From Clarkia xantiana subsp. parviflora (lineage: Eukaryota > Streptophyta > Magnoliopsida > Myrtales > Onagraceae): a stretch of DNA of 64,000 nucleotides. The translations under genes were made by a program, and so were the position numbers. Each line of letters begins with the position of its first letter. Position 1 is the first letter of the stretch. The notes under the pieces were generated by a model, which was not told the DNA's origin, ran no database searches, and saw only the letters and a program-made list of their open reading frames with translations. Positions 27,801 to 38,916 of the stretch are shown here, in pieces. Location: NCBI GenBank assembly GCA_036873135.1, contig JAPTYO010000001.1, positions 51,840,624 to 51,904,623 of the forward strand. Reading direction: 5' to 3'.

Positions 27801-28716
27801 GTGCGAGTGGAGATTAGTCTAGATGTGGAGTAAACATGCTACTGGTGTGAGTGGAGATTAGTTTAGGTACGAAAGCAAGCATGCTACGGTACTGCCTCCT
27901 GATGTGGCCTTCCTAAGCCCGCAGAAAAAGAAAAATATTCACATGGAAGCTCTCTTTACATGAGTCTAGCTAAAGCTTACATGAGTGTTCTTAATGATGT
28001 GATAGCAATTTGGGCATTCTTGAATCAATTCGGAGTCTTTGCCTTGAAGCTGAGGAGCAGACGACCAGTTCGGGTTTTTCACCTTCTTTGCAATTGTTCT
28101 TCCATCAACCAGCCAATTTCTGCAGATCATGATAAAGAGTGATTCAAAATCTCAGCATTGGATGGAAGCTTAATTACCTTATATACTCAATCAAAAGGAA
28201 GAAAAAAAACAAAATTTGATTTTGGATGTGGCAATGAGTCTAATAATGACTGATCAGGAAACCTTTAATGCAACTACAATATCATATCCCCAAAATCACA
28301 AACCCAAAAACAAAATCGAATACCTCATGAGCATAAGGAAAAACCCCAAAATAATAAATAACTCCCTTTTATGATTAACCATTTCCCGTTCTTATACCAT
28401 GTTAATTTTGCATTCAAGTAATCAAATGTTCATCACTCAGCTACCAAAACCCAGAAACCCACCCAACCCCACAAAAATGGAAACTTTGATGATTTCAGGA
28501 GCTTGAGCTTCACAGACCGACTTAATTTATACCTCTTTACCTAATATATACTAAACCTACAAAAAGAACACTTAGTCGAACTGCAACGAAAAAGGAAATA
28601 TTCCTCTTTTGGGTTGATAACGGAAGATTCAGAATCACGAGGAGCTCAGTGACCCAGCAAGAAGAGAAAAATGAAACCCTAGCTAGCTCGCCATTACGTT
28701 TCTCTTACCTCGCCAT
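24855..28716 (-). CDS. NAC transcription factor of the SOG1-like group, 344 residues
   Basis: A DNA-binding NAC-domain regulator. Five coding exons on the minus strand: 28709-28716, 27981-28119, 27339-27513, 25590-26236 and 24855-24920. All borders are GT-AG and the frame closes. Only eight coding bases lie in the first exon (M-A-R, third residue split). Residues 3-49 carry [12 protein letters not shown] and a CPNCYH motif. Residues about 50-213 form the NAC domain: [62 protein letters not shown] and [10 protein letters not shown]. This arrangement resembles SOG1 and NAC044/NAC085 of the DNA-damage response more than ordinary NAC proteins. Three SQ dipeptides (residues 260, 280 and 335) lie in the acidic C-terminus; SOG1 is activated by ATM at SQ sites. 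Introns 2, 3 and 4 each contain a different transposon. An SND2-type assignment is less likely. Confidence 0.88.
25033..25546. mobile_element. AGGGTT-family terminal-inverted-repeat element, copy B, in NAC intron 4
   Basis: The left end is AGGGTTAAGAGCCTATAAAC, and the right end is its imperfect inverse ending in AACCC(T). AATGTAA flanks both sides (TAATGTAA if eight bases are counted). The interior carries a GC-rich minisatellite. No transposase is present. Confidence 0.78.
25239..25362. repeat. GC-rich minisatellite inside copy B
   Basis: About five imperfect copies of a unit of about 26 bp with the core GGTGGCCGGCCGGAGT. It is sharply GC-rich against AT-rich intron sequence. Confidence 0.8.
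26823..27217. mobile_element. AGGGTT-family terminal-inverted-repeat element, copy C, in NAC intron 3
   Basis: The left end reads AGGGTTTAGAGCCTAAAAAC and the right end reads TTTTTAGATTCTTAACGCT. Both flanks contain TATATTTTTA, but the exact duplication border is blurred by mutation. The interior is shorter than in copies A and B and AT-rich. Confidence 0.6.
27671..27936. mobile_element. tRNA-related SINE in NAC intron 2
   Basis: The left part contains a box-A-like stretch (GGTGTAACGGTT) and a box-B-like stretch (AGTTCAATCCCG), as in tRNA-derived SINE heads. The right end is A-rich (GCAGAAAAAGAAAAAT). A 12-bp direct repeat flanks it: ATTCACGTGGAA at 27659-27670 and ATTCACATGGAA at 27937-27948, with one mismatch. 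Length is about 266 bp. Orientation appears to be plus, opposite to the host gene. Confidence 0.7.
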
Positions 28717-29249
28717 TTCCGTCAATAGTTAATCCATATCTGTAATCAGTAAACATGCAGAGGAATTTAGTGAGGACGAAGCTTGCTGTATACTTCACTT
28801 GCTAGAGTCTAGTCTAGAAGACCATCTGAGAAAGTCTAGAGAGAGAGAGAGAGAGAGAGCGTGTATCGTCTCTGTAAATGCAACTGACTACTGGGGAATG
28901 AGGTTTGTAGCACTCGAGCCTCACGTTCGGGAAAGGGAATATAAAAGCACCGAGGTGCCGGAGCAGAGGTGTGGTGGGGTACCCACGTTGACCGGACCTG
29001 AAACCGAACCTATTTGGTTCGGCAGTTTACTTGCTTCCCAAGTTTTATCTCATTAACAAAACAGCTGTCGAAATACCTTTTATACCCCTCGTGAAACAGT
29101 GGGTTGACGCTGAGTCCCGCTTAGTTTGGAAGTTCACTGTTCCCTACGCGGTAAATGTTTTCTTGGGTGTTTCAAAGCGGCACCGTTTCCTTGCCTGTCC
29201 TTTCTAAAAGCATTCACGATGGTTTTTATGATTTATATTAGAGCGCTAA

Positions 29250-29625
29250 GAGCATCCACGATGATTTTATACAAATTATATTTTTAAAACTGTAATATTT
29301 ATGTACATTTTAAGTAATACGTAAAGTTAAAATACACATAAACTATATTTTCTCTGCAATCATATTACTTAAATATATTTTATTATTAAATTTTCCAACA
29401 TCCACCAATAAAATATTAACATTAATTATAAAATGAATTAATTTATAATTAAATATTAGTTACGTAATACATAGTGCATTCCTTAAATTTAAGGAATAGG
29501 TCACGTAAAAGTAGGCGGGTCTCACTTTTAAGGAATGCTATGTAAAACCATTGTAGCACGTTTTTATACACTTTACGTAAAAAATATGTAAAATACATGT
29601 TTAAGGAATACCATTGTGAATGCTC
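29250..29625 (+). mobile_element. Tourist-like (PIF/Harbinger) MITE, left member of an inverted pair
   Basis: It starts GAGCATCCACGATG and ends CATTGTGAATGCTC. It is flanked by TAA on both sides (29247-29249 and 29626-29628), the TWA target typical of PIF/Harbinger elements. There is no coding capacity. A partial third head (GCATTCACGATGG) lies just upstream at about 29211. Confidence 0.75.
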
Positions 29626-29628
29626 TAA

Positions 29629-30035
29629 GAGCATCCACAGTGGTATTACGTAAAAATTACCTAAACGTGGGTCCTACATGTTTATTTAAGTAAAGCAACA
29701 AAAATTATCTACAGTGGTTTTACATAACATTCCTTAAAGATAGGACCCACACGTAAACTTATGTTTTTACATAAAACATTCCTTAATGCACTATGTATTA
29801 CGTAACCAATTTTTTATTATAAATTAATTCATTTTATAATTAATGGTAATATCTTATTGGTGGTTGTTGGAAAATCTAATAATAAAATATATTTAAGGAA
29901 TATGTTTAAGTAATACGATTGCAGAGAAAATATTTTTTACGTGTGTCTTAAATTTACGTATTACTTAAATTGTACATAAATGTCTACGTGGCAACTTTAA
30001 AACATACAATTTATGTAAAACCATTGTGGATGCTC
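29629..30035 (-). mobile_element. Tourist-like MITE, right member of an inverted pair
   Basis: It has the same terminal repeats (GAGCATCCACAGTGG ... CCATTGTGGATGCTC). The interior is the reverse complement of the neighbouring copy: ATTTTCTCTGCAAT in the left copy appears as ATTGCAGAGAAAAT here. The two share the TAA between them. The right flank is TAG, a decayed TAA. Confidence 0.75.
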
Positions 30036-31524
30036 TAGGGAAAATTCACAAGTGTCTTTAATTCCCATCATTCTAGGGTTTTAGAAAAAAAACCACCAAG
30101 AGAGTATGACACTTGTCATGTATATATTGGCTTGGTGTAAACACCAAGCCTACACAAGAATTTCCCCACTAACAGGGAATCTCAACATTTCCATCCAAAC
30201 ATTTTATGGTGTTTAGATGGATGTAATGTGGGATGTAATCTCACGTTACGTCCCATATTACATTCACATTACGTTGTTTGGTTTGTCAAACGACGTAATG
30301 TGCATTGTAATGTAATGTCAAATGTAATATGAGATTACGTCCAAACTTCATTCAACATAATGTGAGATTACATCCTGCAATAATTTTGACTTCCCAGATA
30401 CTAAAAAGTTACAAATATTATACCGGGCACCCATGACGTACCTGTTTGATTTTAAACCCTTATTATTATAACATAATAATTTTTTTTTTAAATCATATGA
30501 TGTTGTGTACATTTCGAGTAATACTTAATATTACATAACACAAACTACAAGTCCAAACTTACCAAGTCTCAACATACCAGTTGCGGCGGGCGGGTCGGCG
30601 GCAGCGAAAACCGAGTAGCGACAGTAGGTCGACGAGAGGTCAGCAATCACGTTTGGAGATTGGTAGTCGTCTGAATACATGGAGAATGAAGAGTCAGACG
30701 CATGATTAATAATTCCATTAGGTTTAATTTGTAATTTCATATATAATTTTATTTTTATTCACAATTTTAGCAGAAATTGGAATGATCATTCTTTGGGTTG
30801 GATCAAGATTCTCTATTTCCTCAAAATTAGAAACCGTGAATTCTTATTTCACACACTCAAAGTAACCAAATATCATCATACTATTCCACATTTCAAATAT
30901 GCCGGTATATTTCTTAAAATACAGTGAAAAAATAAATCAATAATATTTTAATACAATGATATGTAAAATCACTGTAATTGGGTTCTATATTTCAGATACA
31001 AAAACATAATAAGATCCATACTTAAGGAAAACTATGGACAATTGTTTACGTAACATTTCTTTAGGTGGGTGCATAATGTTTTTTTGTTTTTTTTTTTTAA
31101 TATAAAGATGAAAAAATTTGCTACCATCGTTCATGTAGTATTTCTTAAAAATATAGCTCACTTATTTTTTTTTTTTTTCATAGGAAAAAATGCACTAATT
31201 AGCACATCATCATATATATACTTTTTTTTTTTTACAATCATTCACATATGTTTCATTCACTGCTAGACATTGGACAATAAATACATCTATGGATTTGAGA
31301 TAGATACTGAAGTTGTATCCTTTAGAGTTCTTTGCTACTAAGTCGCTGCATTAACGATAAACAATGGATATTCCAAAAATAATACAAAAGTTAACCATCA
31401 TTAGAGGAACACAGTCTCTTGCTGCCTTACTAAGTAAGACTAAACACAACCTTAACAAGAAACGGAAACAAAACTTCCGACCCCAACTCTGTAATGAACC
31501 GACTGTTTCTTTGATTTCAACCGC
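30036..31524. other. Spacer with one copy of a TGTAAT/GAGATTACAT repeat
   Basis: Between about 30185 and 30375 are repeated motifs such as GGATGTAATCTCACGTTACG and TAATATGAGATTACG, arranged as inverted copies. Related copies occur near 43730-43930 and 47360-48420. The rest is AT-rich, with poly(T) tracts around 31080-31235. No gene is seen. Confidence 0.45.
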
Positions 31525-33811
31525 TCACCGTCGCTTGTACAGACACGGCTTCAACTCTGGCCACTCAATTTCTCCCTTCTTCGAGCTTGGTTTCTCCTAA
31601 ATTTGAATCAAATAATCAATAGTGTCAATGATCACCGTAAACTGATGTGTCCAAAAAAAAAGCGTAGAACTTACCTTCTTCTTCGTCTTCTTGAAGTGCA
31701 ATAATACAAACATCTTATTCGAATAATCCTGTGTATGCAGACAGGAATCAGAAACCTAAACTAGTTTTTCTTTAAAGGAGACGAGGATGAAGGGGAAAAG
31801 GTAAGACCTTGAGCTCAATATTGAATCCGAGCTCACAAATAGCGTTGATGAACTTTTCTGGGTCAGCCCCTCCATTGTTTGGATCGAGCCTGCTTTTCAC
31901 TTCGGCTATCAGAAGCCAACCACTGCTTAGAAAGGAATTTCATCAAATCAGAATTGTCACCGAGATTCAGTTTTTAATAGATTCTGCAGGATATATTGCT
32001 GACCTTGGCTTGAGAACCCTGTGAGCTTCCTTGAGGAAATTCGGGTAGTTGATTCCCATGAGGGAAAGGCAAAAAACCGCAATATCTACTGATGAAGAAT
32101 CAAGGCTAGTCTGTATGAGTCATAAAAAACAACCATTCTAATCAATCAATAACCATTTTTCTCTTTTGGCCAAATCAAGAACCAGTTAAAAAGCGCCAAG
32201 ATCAAATTTTTGAGTCACAATCTACTATTTCAGCTTCTGTTGCTTCAATCCAACGAAATCTCATGAAACTGCATCAGTGTGAGTGGAGAAGAAAGGCACA
32301 ACAAATTATATTTAATTTTTGTCTGAAAAGTCTAAATGATGGGTTTTGGTTTAATTTAAGCTGAAATGTCACTGAAAACGCCCATTGAAATGATAACTAT
32401 TCTATACATCATTGACAATCATATATTGGGAGGATCAGGAGTGTAAAGGGCAGTCAGTACATACATTTGCCATGTCACAAGCTACAACAGCAGGGTCATT
32501 CGAGATGAGATCAAAAGAGTGAACTTTGTTCTTCACACTTTTGGCAAGGCGAGCATCACCTGATATATTAGAAGGGAGCACAGCAAATCCAGTTCAGAGA
32601 CATTCACCAAAAAAAAATGTAAGGAGAAACTAGAAAGTGCCAATTTTGCATAGTCTTTACCGCAACCAAAGTCAGCTACTATCATTGAAGAACTATGATC
32701 TTGTACCCACTTAATGATTTTATTAACTGGCAGCTCGGGCCATTGCTCCATTTGTGCTTGGTATCCTATATGATACTGGAGAATTAAGTCAGACAAGAGA
32801 AAAAAGGTAAATTTTCAGAAAGGACTGTCAAAATCTTGAATTTGTTTGGATAGAGATAGCTAGTAGAATAAACACTACCCCAAGCTATCAGCAAATCTAG
32901 CATAATAACCAATTTCATCCCAATATATATATATTTATTCCTTAAAAGAAACAAAGCCTATACCAAGTAAAGGACTACTCTATATGAGATAGTATCCAGC
33001 ATCATCATCCACCAAATCATGACATTCAACTTCTATTACTTATGACCCTTGAAATCAGCCTCCTAAACCTTCATAGTCTGCAAATTCCCTAAAGGAAAAT
33101 TGCATACAGATTTTATATTGTGTTGTGTTGATTGGAAAACTCTACATGATCTCTACTAATCCTACTTACAGTTTTTTTAATTTGAAAAAGCAAAACATGA
33201 AGAACTCAGGTCGAACAGGCCTTACCATATCAAACAGTGATGGATCTTCCTTAAAATAGTTAAAAGCGTCTTTTCCCCTGGAGAAAAGCTTAAACTGTGA
33301 GTACATAAAATATTGCAAGTTCATCTCATCTGAAAAACAAGCTACTCTTTTGAAGATTACACCACAAGAATCCTAAATCAAGACCAAAATTCCCTATACA
33401 GACTCCGAATTGATGACATCGACCACTGTGTGCAGCTCAAATAGTTAGATATCTTCAGCTACGTTCTCAAGGAAGGCTAATACAAGAAAAAGCATCAGAG
33501 TGTAATGGTGACGTACGTGCAAGTGTAGAGCTTTTCGTTGAGCATTCTGAAATGTCCACCGGATAATTTAGCTTTCATCTACAGAATCAATCAAACCAAA
33601 TTCAAATAAAAACCCTCTCTTTCTAAGAAATATATGCGCTCCTTCGTGGCCTATCGACATAACCAATCAAATAAAAGAAATCGACCTTTTCGAGGAACCC
33701 AGTCGGCTCTGCCTTCTTCGGCTTCTTCTGGGAGCTGGAATCGCCATTTTTGGTATCGTTTCGGACTCGCTGTCGCTTTGCTCTCTTGCGCTTTCGGCTA
33801 ATTCCATCCAT
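31525..33811 (-). CDS. RRP8: Ribosomal RNA-processing protein 8 (rRNA adenine-N1 methyltransferase), 266 residues
   Basis: A nucleolar SAM-dependent methyltransferase that makes m1A in large-subunit rRNA in yeast and human relatives. Nine coding exons on the minus strand: 33686-33811, 33517-33578, 33226-33277, 32661-32775, 32465-32559, 32004-32110, 31808-31925, 31675-31728 and 31525-31596. All borders are GT-AG, and the phases give a 266-codon frame. The N-terminus is very basic ([12 protein letters not shown]), a likely nuclear/nucleolar signal. Residues 45-80 contain [16 protein letters not shown] and the FDMYHIGY segment. Residues 113-124 are SAM motif I (VADFGCGDARLA). [19 protein letters not shown] and [16 protein letters not shown] follow in the family order. 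The tail ends in [12 protein letters not shown]. The protein is slightly shorter than other plant RRP8 proteins because of a short N-terminus. No break is seen. Confidence 0.94.
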
Positions 33812-33974
33812 TGTCGAGCTTCGGCAGTTGCAGAGAAAGAAAAATAAATTCGCGTTATGTTCTCCAACGATGAATAATATCTTCCCTCCGCAGATCGATT
33901 ACTACTCCAGGTGCACACACGCGCCCAGAGTTACACTGTACCTGTTGTTAGAACTTCCGTTATCGTTTGGGAAC

Positions 33975-33980
33975 TGGGCC
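33975..33980. promoter_or_regulatory. TGGGCC (site II-like) motif upstream of RRP8
   Basis: TGGGCC lies about 165 bases upstream of the RRP8 start codon. TGGGCY motifs bound by TCP factors are frequent in promoters of plant ribosome-biogenesis genes. Function here is inferred. Confidence 0.35.
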
Positions 33981-34027
33981 TAGGGATTTATAAATTGTGG
34001 TTCGGCCTTCGGTAATGGAAAAATATA

Positions 34028-34973
34028 GAGTGAATGACCAAACTAGGTCACTTCTCGAAACTAATTCCCAAACTAGGCTTGTTCAGAAACTAATTCCCAA
34101 AATAGGTTTTTTCATATTTTTAATAATATCTATTATTTATTTTGCATCCTAAAGTTTACATTATGTTACAAATGAACCCTCAATCGTAATATAATACAAG
34201 AAAAAAATTGAAAATTAAGAAAATTAAATATATGAAAAACATAAAATAAAAATGGAAATAAAAAATAATTAATTAATGAAATGATAAAAAAATACACATT
34301 AAAAAATAATTAAATAAACATTTTTTTGTAACTATTAATTTTTAAAAAATATATGAAATTAAAGGATACAATTTACATATAAAAATAAATAAGTTTTTAA
34401 ACAACTTTATATTGGCAAGAAAAACAACATATAATGATATAAAAACTATTCATCAAGAGTATGAAAAAAAAAATATACAAACTGAATTCATTCTTAAATT
34501 TATTCTATTGATTTTTCAAATTTAAATTAGTTTTTCTGTTTTTTTTCCAGACACTAATTTTATAAATTTAACATGTTTTACTTAGGGTTTATGTACGCTT
34601 TCATTTTTATATTTTCATACTTAAAAAAATACGAGTATTTAGTTTCTTTACATTTTATATCACAACTTTTTTTTTTATAATTTATATCCTTTAGCATAAT
34701 TTATTTTCACAAATTTTTCACAATTAATAATTTATTATTTTTTAGTTTTTAACTTTTACATATAATTACCTTATTTTTTTTTTCAATTTTTTAACATATT
34801 TCTTGTATTATTTCGATTTAGGGTCAATTGTAACAAAATATAAACTTTGGGATGTAAAGTAAAAAATATATCTTATTAAAAAAAATAGAAAAAACCTATT
34901 TTGGGAATTAGTTTCGAAAGAAGCCTAATTTGGGAATAAGTTTGGCAAACAAACCTATTCTGGGAATTCACTC
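34028..34973. mobile_element. Mutator-like non-autonomous element with 9-bp target duplication
   Basis: Inverted repeats of about 84 bp begin GAGTGAAT and include CTAATTCCCAAAATAGG on both arms. The exact 9-bp direct repeat AAAAATATA lies at 34019-34027 and 34974-34982. The interior is extremely AT-rich with no coding capacity. A 9-bp duplication and long inverted repeats are the hallmarks of MULEs. It sits about 217 bases upstream of the RRP8 start codon. Confidence 0.87.
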
Positions 34974-35128
34974 AAAAATATATGGATGACAATTTATTTG
35001 ACAACGATAATAGAACATGAACACGTAAAAACAATTGTATTTATACAAATATAAAACAAAATAATAATATATAATAGTAACAATACGATGTAATTTTTTA
35101 TGCAGTTGTCGTGTTTATGTGTTATAAT

Positions 35129-35795
35129 CAAGGTTGTCAGGATTTGGATTTTAGGAATTTACGATATTATGATTCTGGTAAAATAAAAATCTTTTGTAGA
35201 ATCTTAATGAATCATGATCCTGGTTTTTGAATCTTACGACTCTATAACCTTAGTTTCATAAAACGATCCTAAGATTCAAGTTAACATAAAATCATTTCAT
35301 AATAAAGGTGAAATCGAGAATTAATTTTAAATTAAGCAAATTAACAACTCTATGATATATTTATAAATTTAGGATGGCAAAATTGATTTTCTCAATTTTA
35401 AGTCTTTCTTAAAATTTCACGGGGCAAGTAGTCAATCATTACAGATTTTTGGAATATAGAAATATACCGAATTAGATAGGATGTTATAATTACCCATAAT
35501 CATTTATAACGTTCATGTATTGCACAATTTAATGTATTCTTATATTTAATTTAAATTAAATATTTTATATCGAATATGATTTTAATAAATCGGTACATAT
35601 ATTAAATGACTACTTGTTGTGGTTGTTTAATTACTTGATATATGGTATAACAAGTCATAAAAAAATATTCATATTTCATACGTTAATTTATAATTATAAT
35701 TATTATAGGATCTTACGATTCACAATCCGATTCTACAAACAATCTGATCATATTTTGAAACGATCTTTGTAAGAATCTCGATCCTAATAATATTG
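35129..35795. mobile_element. hAT-like non-autonomous element
   Basis: It starts CAAGGTTGTCAGGATT. The right end is an imperfect inverse (reverse complement CAATATTATTAGGAT). The flanking octamers are GTTATAAT (35121-35128) and GTTATAAC (35796-35803), matching at seven of eight positions. The CA-start and 8-bp duplication fit the hAT superfamily. The interior has short repeated GATTCTTAGAATC-type motifs and no coding frame. Confidence 0.55.
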
Positions 35796-35803
35796 GTTAT
35801 AAC

Positions 35804-36516
35804 ATGACACAACATTGGTTATTAACATAACCACACTATTTGCTACTTCCTGCAAAAATTAGCAAATTGCATATTTGCATACCAATGTTTATACCACTCA
35901 GTAAATTAGGACACATCCTTAAAAGATGTTGGCGAAATGCGCCCTAACACTTTCGAAAATCTTGTAAAGTGCACCCTTTTGGTTCTCAAACTTGCAAAAG
36001 TGGTTCATTCCAAGTCCTAACCTGTCAATGAAAATTCAGAACAAAAAGAGGCCTCCTAGCTAGGCTCCTACTAGATCCTCAGAATCAAGTTCTTTGCTTT
36101 CAGTAACTCCAATCGGAATCTAATACCATGACGCAATGTTCATCTGTTAAATGCAGCCATACAGACAACATCCCCACAATTCTTGCAGAATATGCTGCAA
36201 AAATTCAGCAAAACCCGATCGAAGTTTCATGATAACAGCAATGATCATCATCCATAGACTTCCAAGATCCAATTTTTTTAAACTCTAAATGCTTTTATAC
36301 GACATAAACTCGTTCACAGAACGTTTTTGGATCGACGATGCACTCCTAAACAAGACAAACTCATAAACCTAGTACTTGCTACTTTCTTCTTTCTTACATA
36401 TTGACCCAGAAAACATGGCCAATACCACAGAAAAAAAATCTGCTTCTGTTCATCTTATACAGCAGAACATAGAAAGTACACTGCTTATGTATATATATAA
36501 ATTTATCAGGCGGAAA
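35804..36516. other. Spacer downstream of the epimerase gene
   Basis: Ordinary AT-rich sequence; the right part is probably the epimerase 3' untranslated region. Nothing else is recognised. Confidence 0.5.
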
Positions 36517-38916
36517 TTATTTACCCTCCATGTTAGGAAAGTGGAACCCATGAAGGACCTTTCGAGGATCGAGTTGGCCACTGAAGTAACTCGATGATAC
36601 TGTGGACAGCTCTTGGCGGCCTGTCCATTCTTCGAAGGGTTTCAGTGAGATCGGGGTTTCAATTGCAGCTGAGTCTACACGAAGCATAGTTTTGTAGTCT
36701 TCATCACCCAATTCAAGTGCTTTAGTCTTTTTGTCCCATGGGTTCCATACAACTGCACCCAGAAAAGAAATATGATTTCTTGAAGCGTAAGTCACTTAGT
36801 TTGATATGATGATTCAAACAAAAACGAGACAAGATCGGAAATTTGTACCTGCATCGGGCATCCCATCTTTACGCAGCACGTAAGTTCTCTTCTTTTCATG
36901 GTCTATGATAGCAATCTTGGGTGGGGTGCTCAGATAAACCCTATCAATCTAAACAAAGATGCCAGTGAAACATAATTAGAAATGCTACAACCTGTGAAAT
37001 TTAGTGGTAAATGTTGTGTAAAAGTTGCATCTTCCACTATTTCAAGGAACTGTTGATTTTCCAGAAAAAGGTTAATTCTTTCGCCATTCTTTTACACAAA
37101 ATTCAGTGTTTTATTAGAATTCTCAGATCAAGTGAAACTAAAATTTAAGAGAACAACCTCGCCATCAAACGTTATTGCATCAGCTTGCTCGGTGCACCTT
37201 TCTTTCTGCATCAGATTGTCGAAGTAGTCTAGTGTCTCCAGTCCTTCGACACGCACTTCACTGCAAAGTGCAAATCCAACCATTTTTATCTATGAGATTG
37301 TTGCTACACAAACAAAGCTACAAACTTGACAAAACTCATTAATAACCTTTATACATGATGAAATAACTGTTCAAGTTTACATTTTTATGCTTGGAATGTG
37401 CATTAAGAATGTTGACAATGAGTTGTTGAAACAAACCTGACATCTGAGACAGAGAGGTAATTGCTCAATGCAATTGCAAAAGTGAATGGCTTGTTATCGG
37501 TGTTCCTAACACGAGGTATCATGCTCAGCTTCCCAGCACTAAGGGAAATACGAAGCCGTAGCTCAAAGCTGTTTAAAAAAAGTCCATGAGCTATTTAAAA
37601 AAAACTCACTGAATGATTCAATTAGTTAGTCATGTAGGTAGTATTTATTTTGAGGTTAATAAGCATACCTACGTGGCCAGAGCTTGAGGTCCTCTTCAGT
37701 GGACTTCAATATCAGGTCCACTGATGACTGATTCTCAATGACTTGCAGAGGAGAAGGATCAGTGTCAATTGACCATACCCTGTTCTTTGCAAATCCATGC
37801 TGCTCCAGTGAGCCATAACTTCCAAACTGCAAATGAATTACCAAGCTGTAAAGCATTAGTCGATGTTTTCTTTGCTGCTTTTAAAGTTGGACTTCTTACT
37901 AAACACCCACCTGAGGAAAGCATATTGGTATGCCCCCCCTGAGCGCTTTAGGCGGTTTCCACAAATTCTGCACCAACAGGAAAAGAAAACTAAAAAATTA
38001 AAAAATCTGAGCAACAGAATTTTTGGAATGCAAGGAAATGTTCTTTTTAGGTTTCTACCTTAGTATTTGTCATAAAGAGAAGCTCCTCTCGTCGCTCATT
38101 TTTCCAGGAAATCACCTGCCCTCCATAGAGAAGCACCTGCAAAAAAAACAAGAAAAAACATTGATGTTCAATTAGTTTCTGGAAACCAACTAGAATGCAT
38201 CATAATTTACCAAACAACACAGATATGGTAAAGTAACTTGCTGTATTGAGGTAAAATAACTCGGTATTTACAAATCGAGTTTTACTGGTCGATTTAGGGT
38301 GTGGTTGCTAGCTTTGAGAATTTACAATATACCAAATTCAAAGTTTTGATTCTATTACAACAAGACAACACTGCCAAAATAATATCAATTGATGGTGAAA
38401 AAATATCTTTTTTAGAGCAATTCATAATCTTTCCTCCAATACTGAACCAATCACAACATATACAAGCCCAGACAAATATAATCCAATCCAATCAAAGCAA
38501 AGATACACATACCTCTGCAGTTGATCCAGACGGTTCAGATAGTATAATCCTGGGCATTCCATTTGAATCATTAACCAAATTCAGTGGCATCGGAATCGAT
38601 TTAGGCCTTGACTTTGATGCTCTAATCCTTGTCACAAATGGACTCACTTTCCCTTTCCTCCAATCCAGCTGTATAACAACAACAAAAAGAAAGCCACAAT
38701 TTCTTATCCACCAACTCCAACAAACAATTTTTTTTTTTGTTTATATAAAAAAATCAAAACTTTCTTCTGCCATACAGCTTTAACAATAAAATAGCACAAA
38801 GTTGGGTCGATTACATTTAGCTGGGACCATCAGATCACGCTGACAAAGATGAAGAAAATCTTAGAATCTTCAATCTTGCAGGGAAGATAGATGAAAACAT
38901 TGATTACCCACTTCAT
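36517..38916 (-). CDS. Putative glucose-6-phosphate 1-epimerase (aldose 1-epimerase-like), 342 residues
   Basis: Interconverts alpha and beta anomers of hexose 6-phosphates in the YeaD/YMR099c-type branch of the galactose mutarotase fold. Nine coding exons on the minus strand: 38908-38916, 38513-38668, 38059-38136, 37911-37967, 37669-37826, 37437-37568, 37158-37260, 36849-36948 and 36517-36752. All have GT-AG borders, and the frame closes. Family motifs in order: LLYGGQVISWKN, ELLFMTNTK, RGGIPICFPQFG, EQHGFAKNRVW (likely catalytic His110), LRLRISL, NYLSVSDVSEVRVEGLETLDYFDN, TYVLRKDGMPDAVVWNPWDKK and a C-terminal FEEWTGRQEL. The first exon (ATG AAG TGG) is the least certain part. If it is not used, translation would start at the Met opening MPLNLVNDSNG in exon 2. 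No transit peptide is obvious. Confidence 0.88.

Noticed and set aside
28799..29056. 85-residue frame with an Arg/Glu repeat
   Set aside because: It comes from a (GA)n microsatellite in the NAC 5' region.
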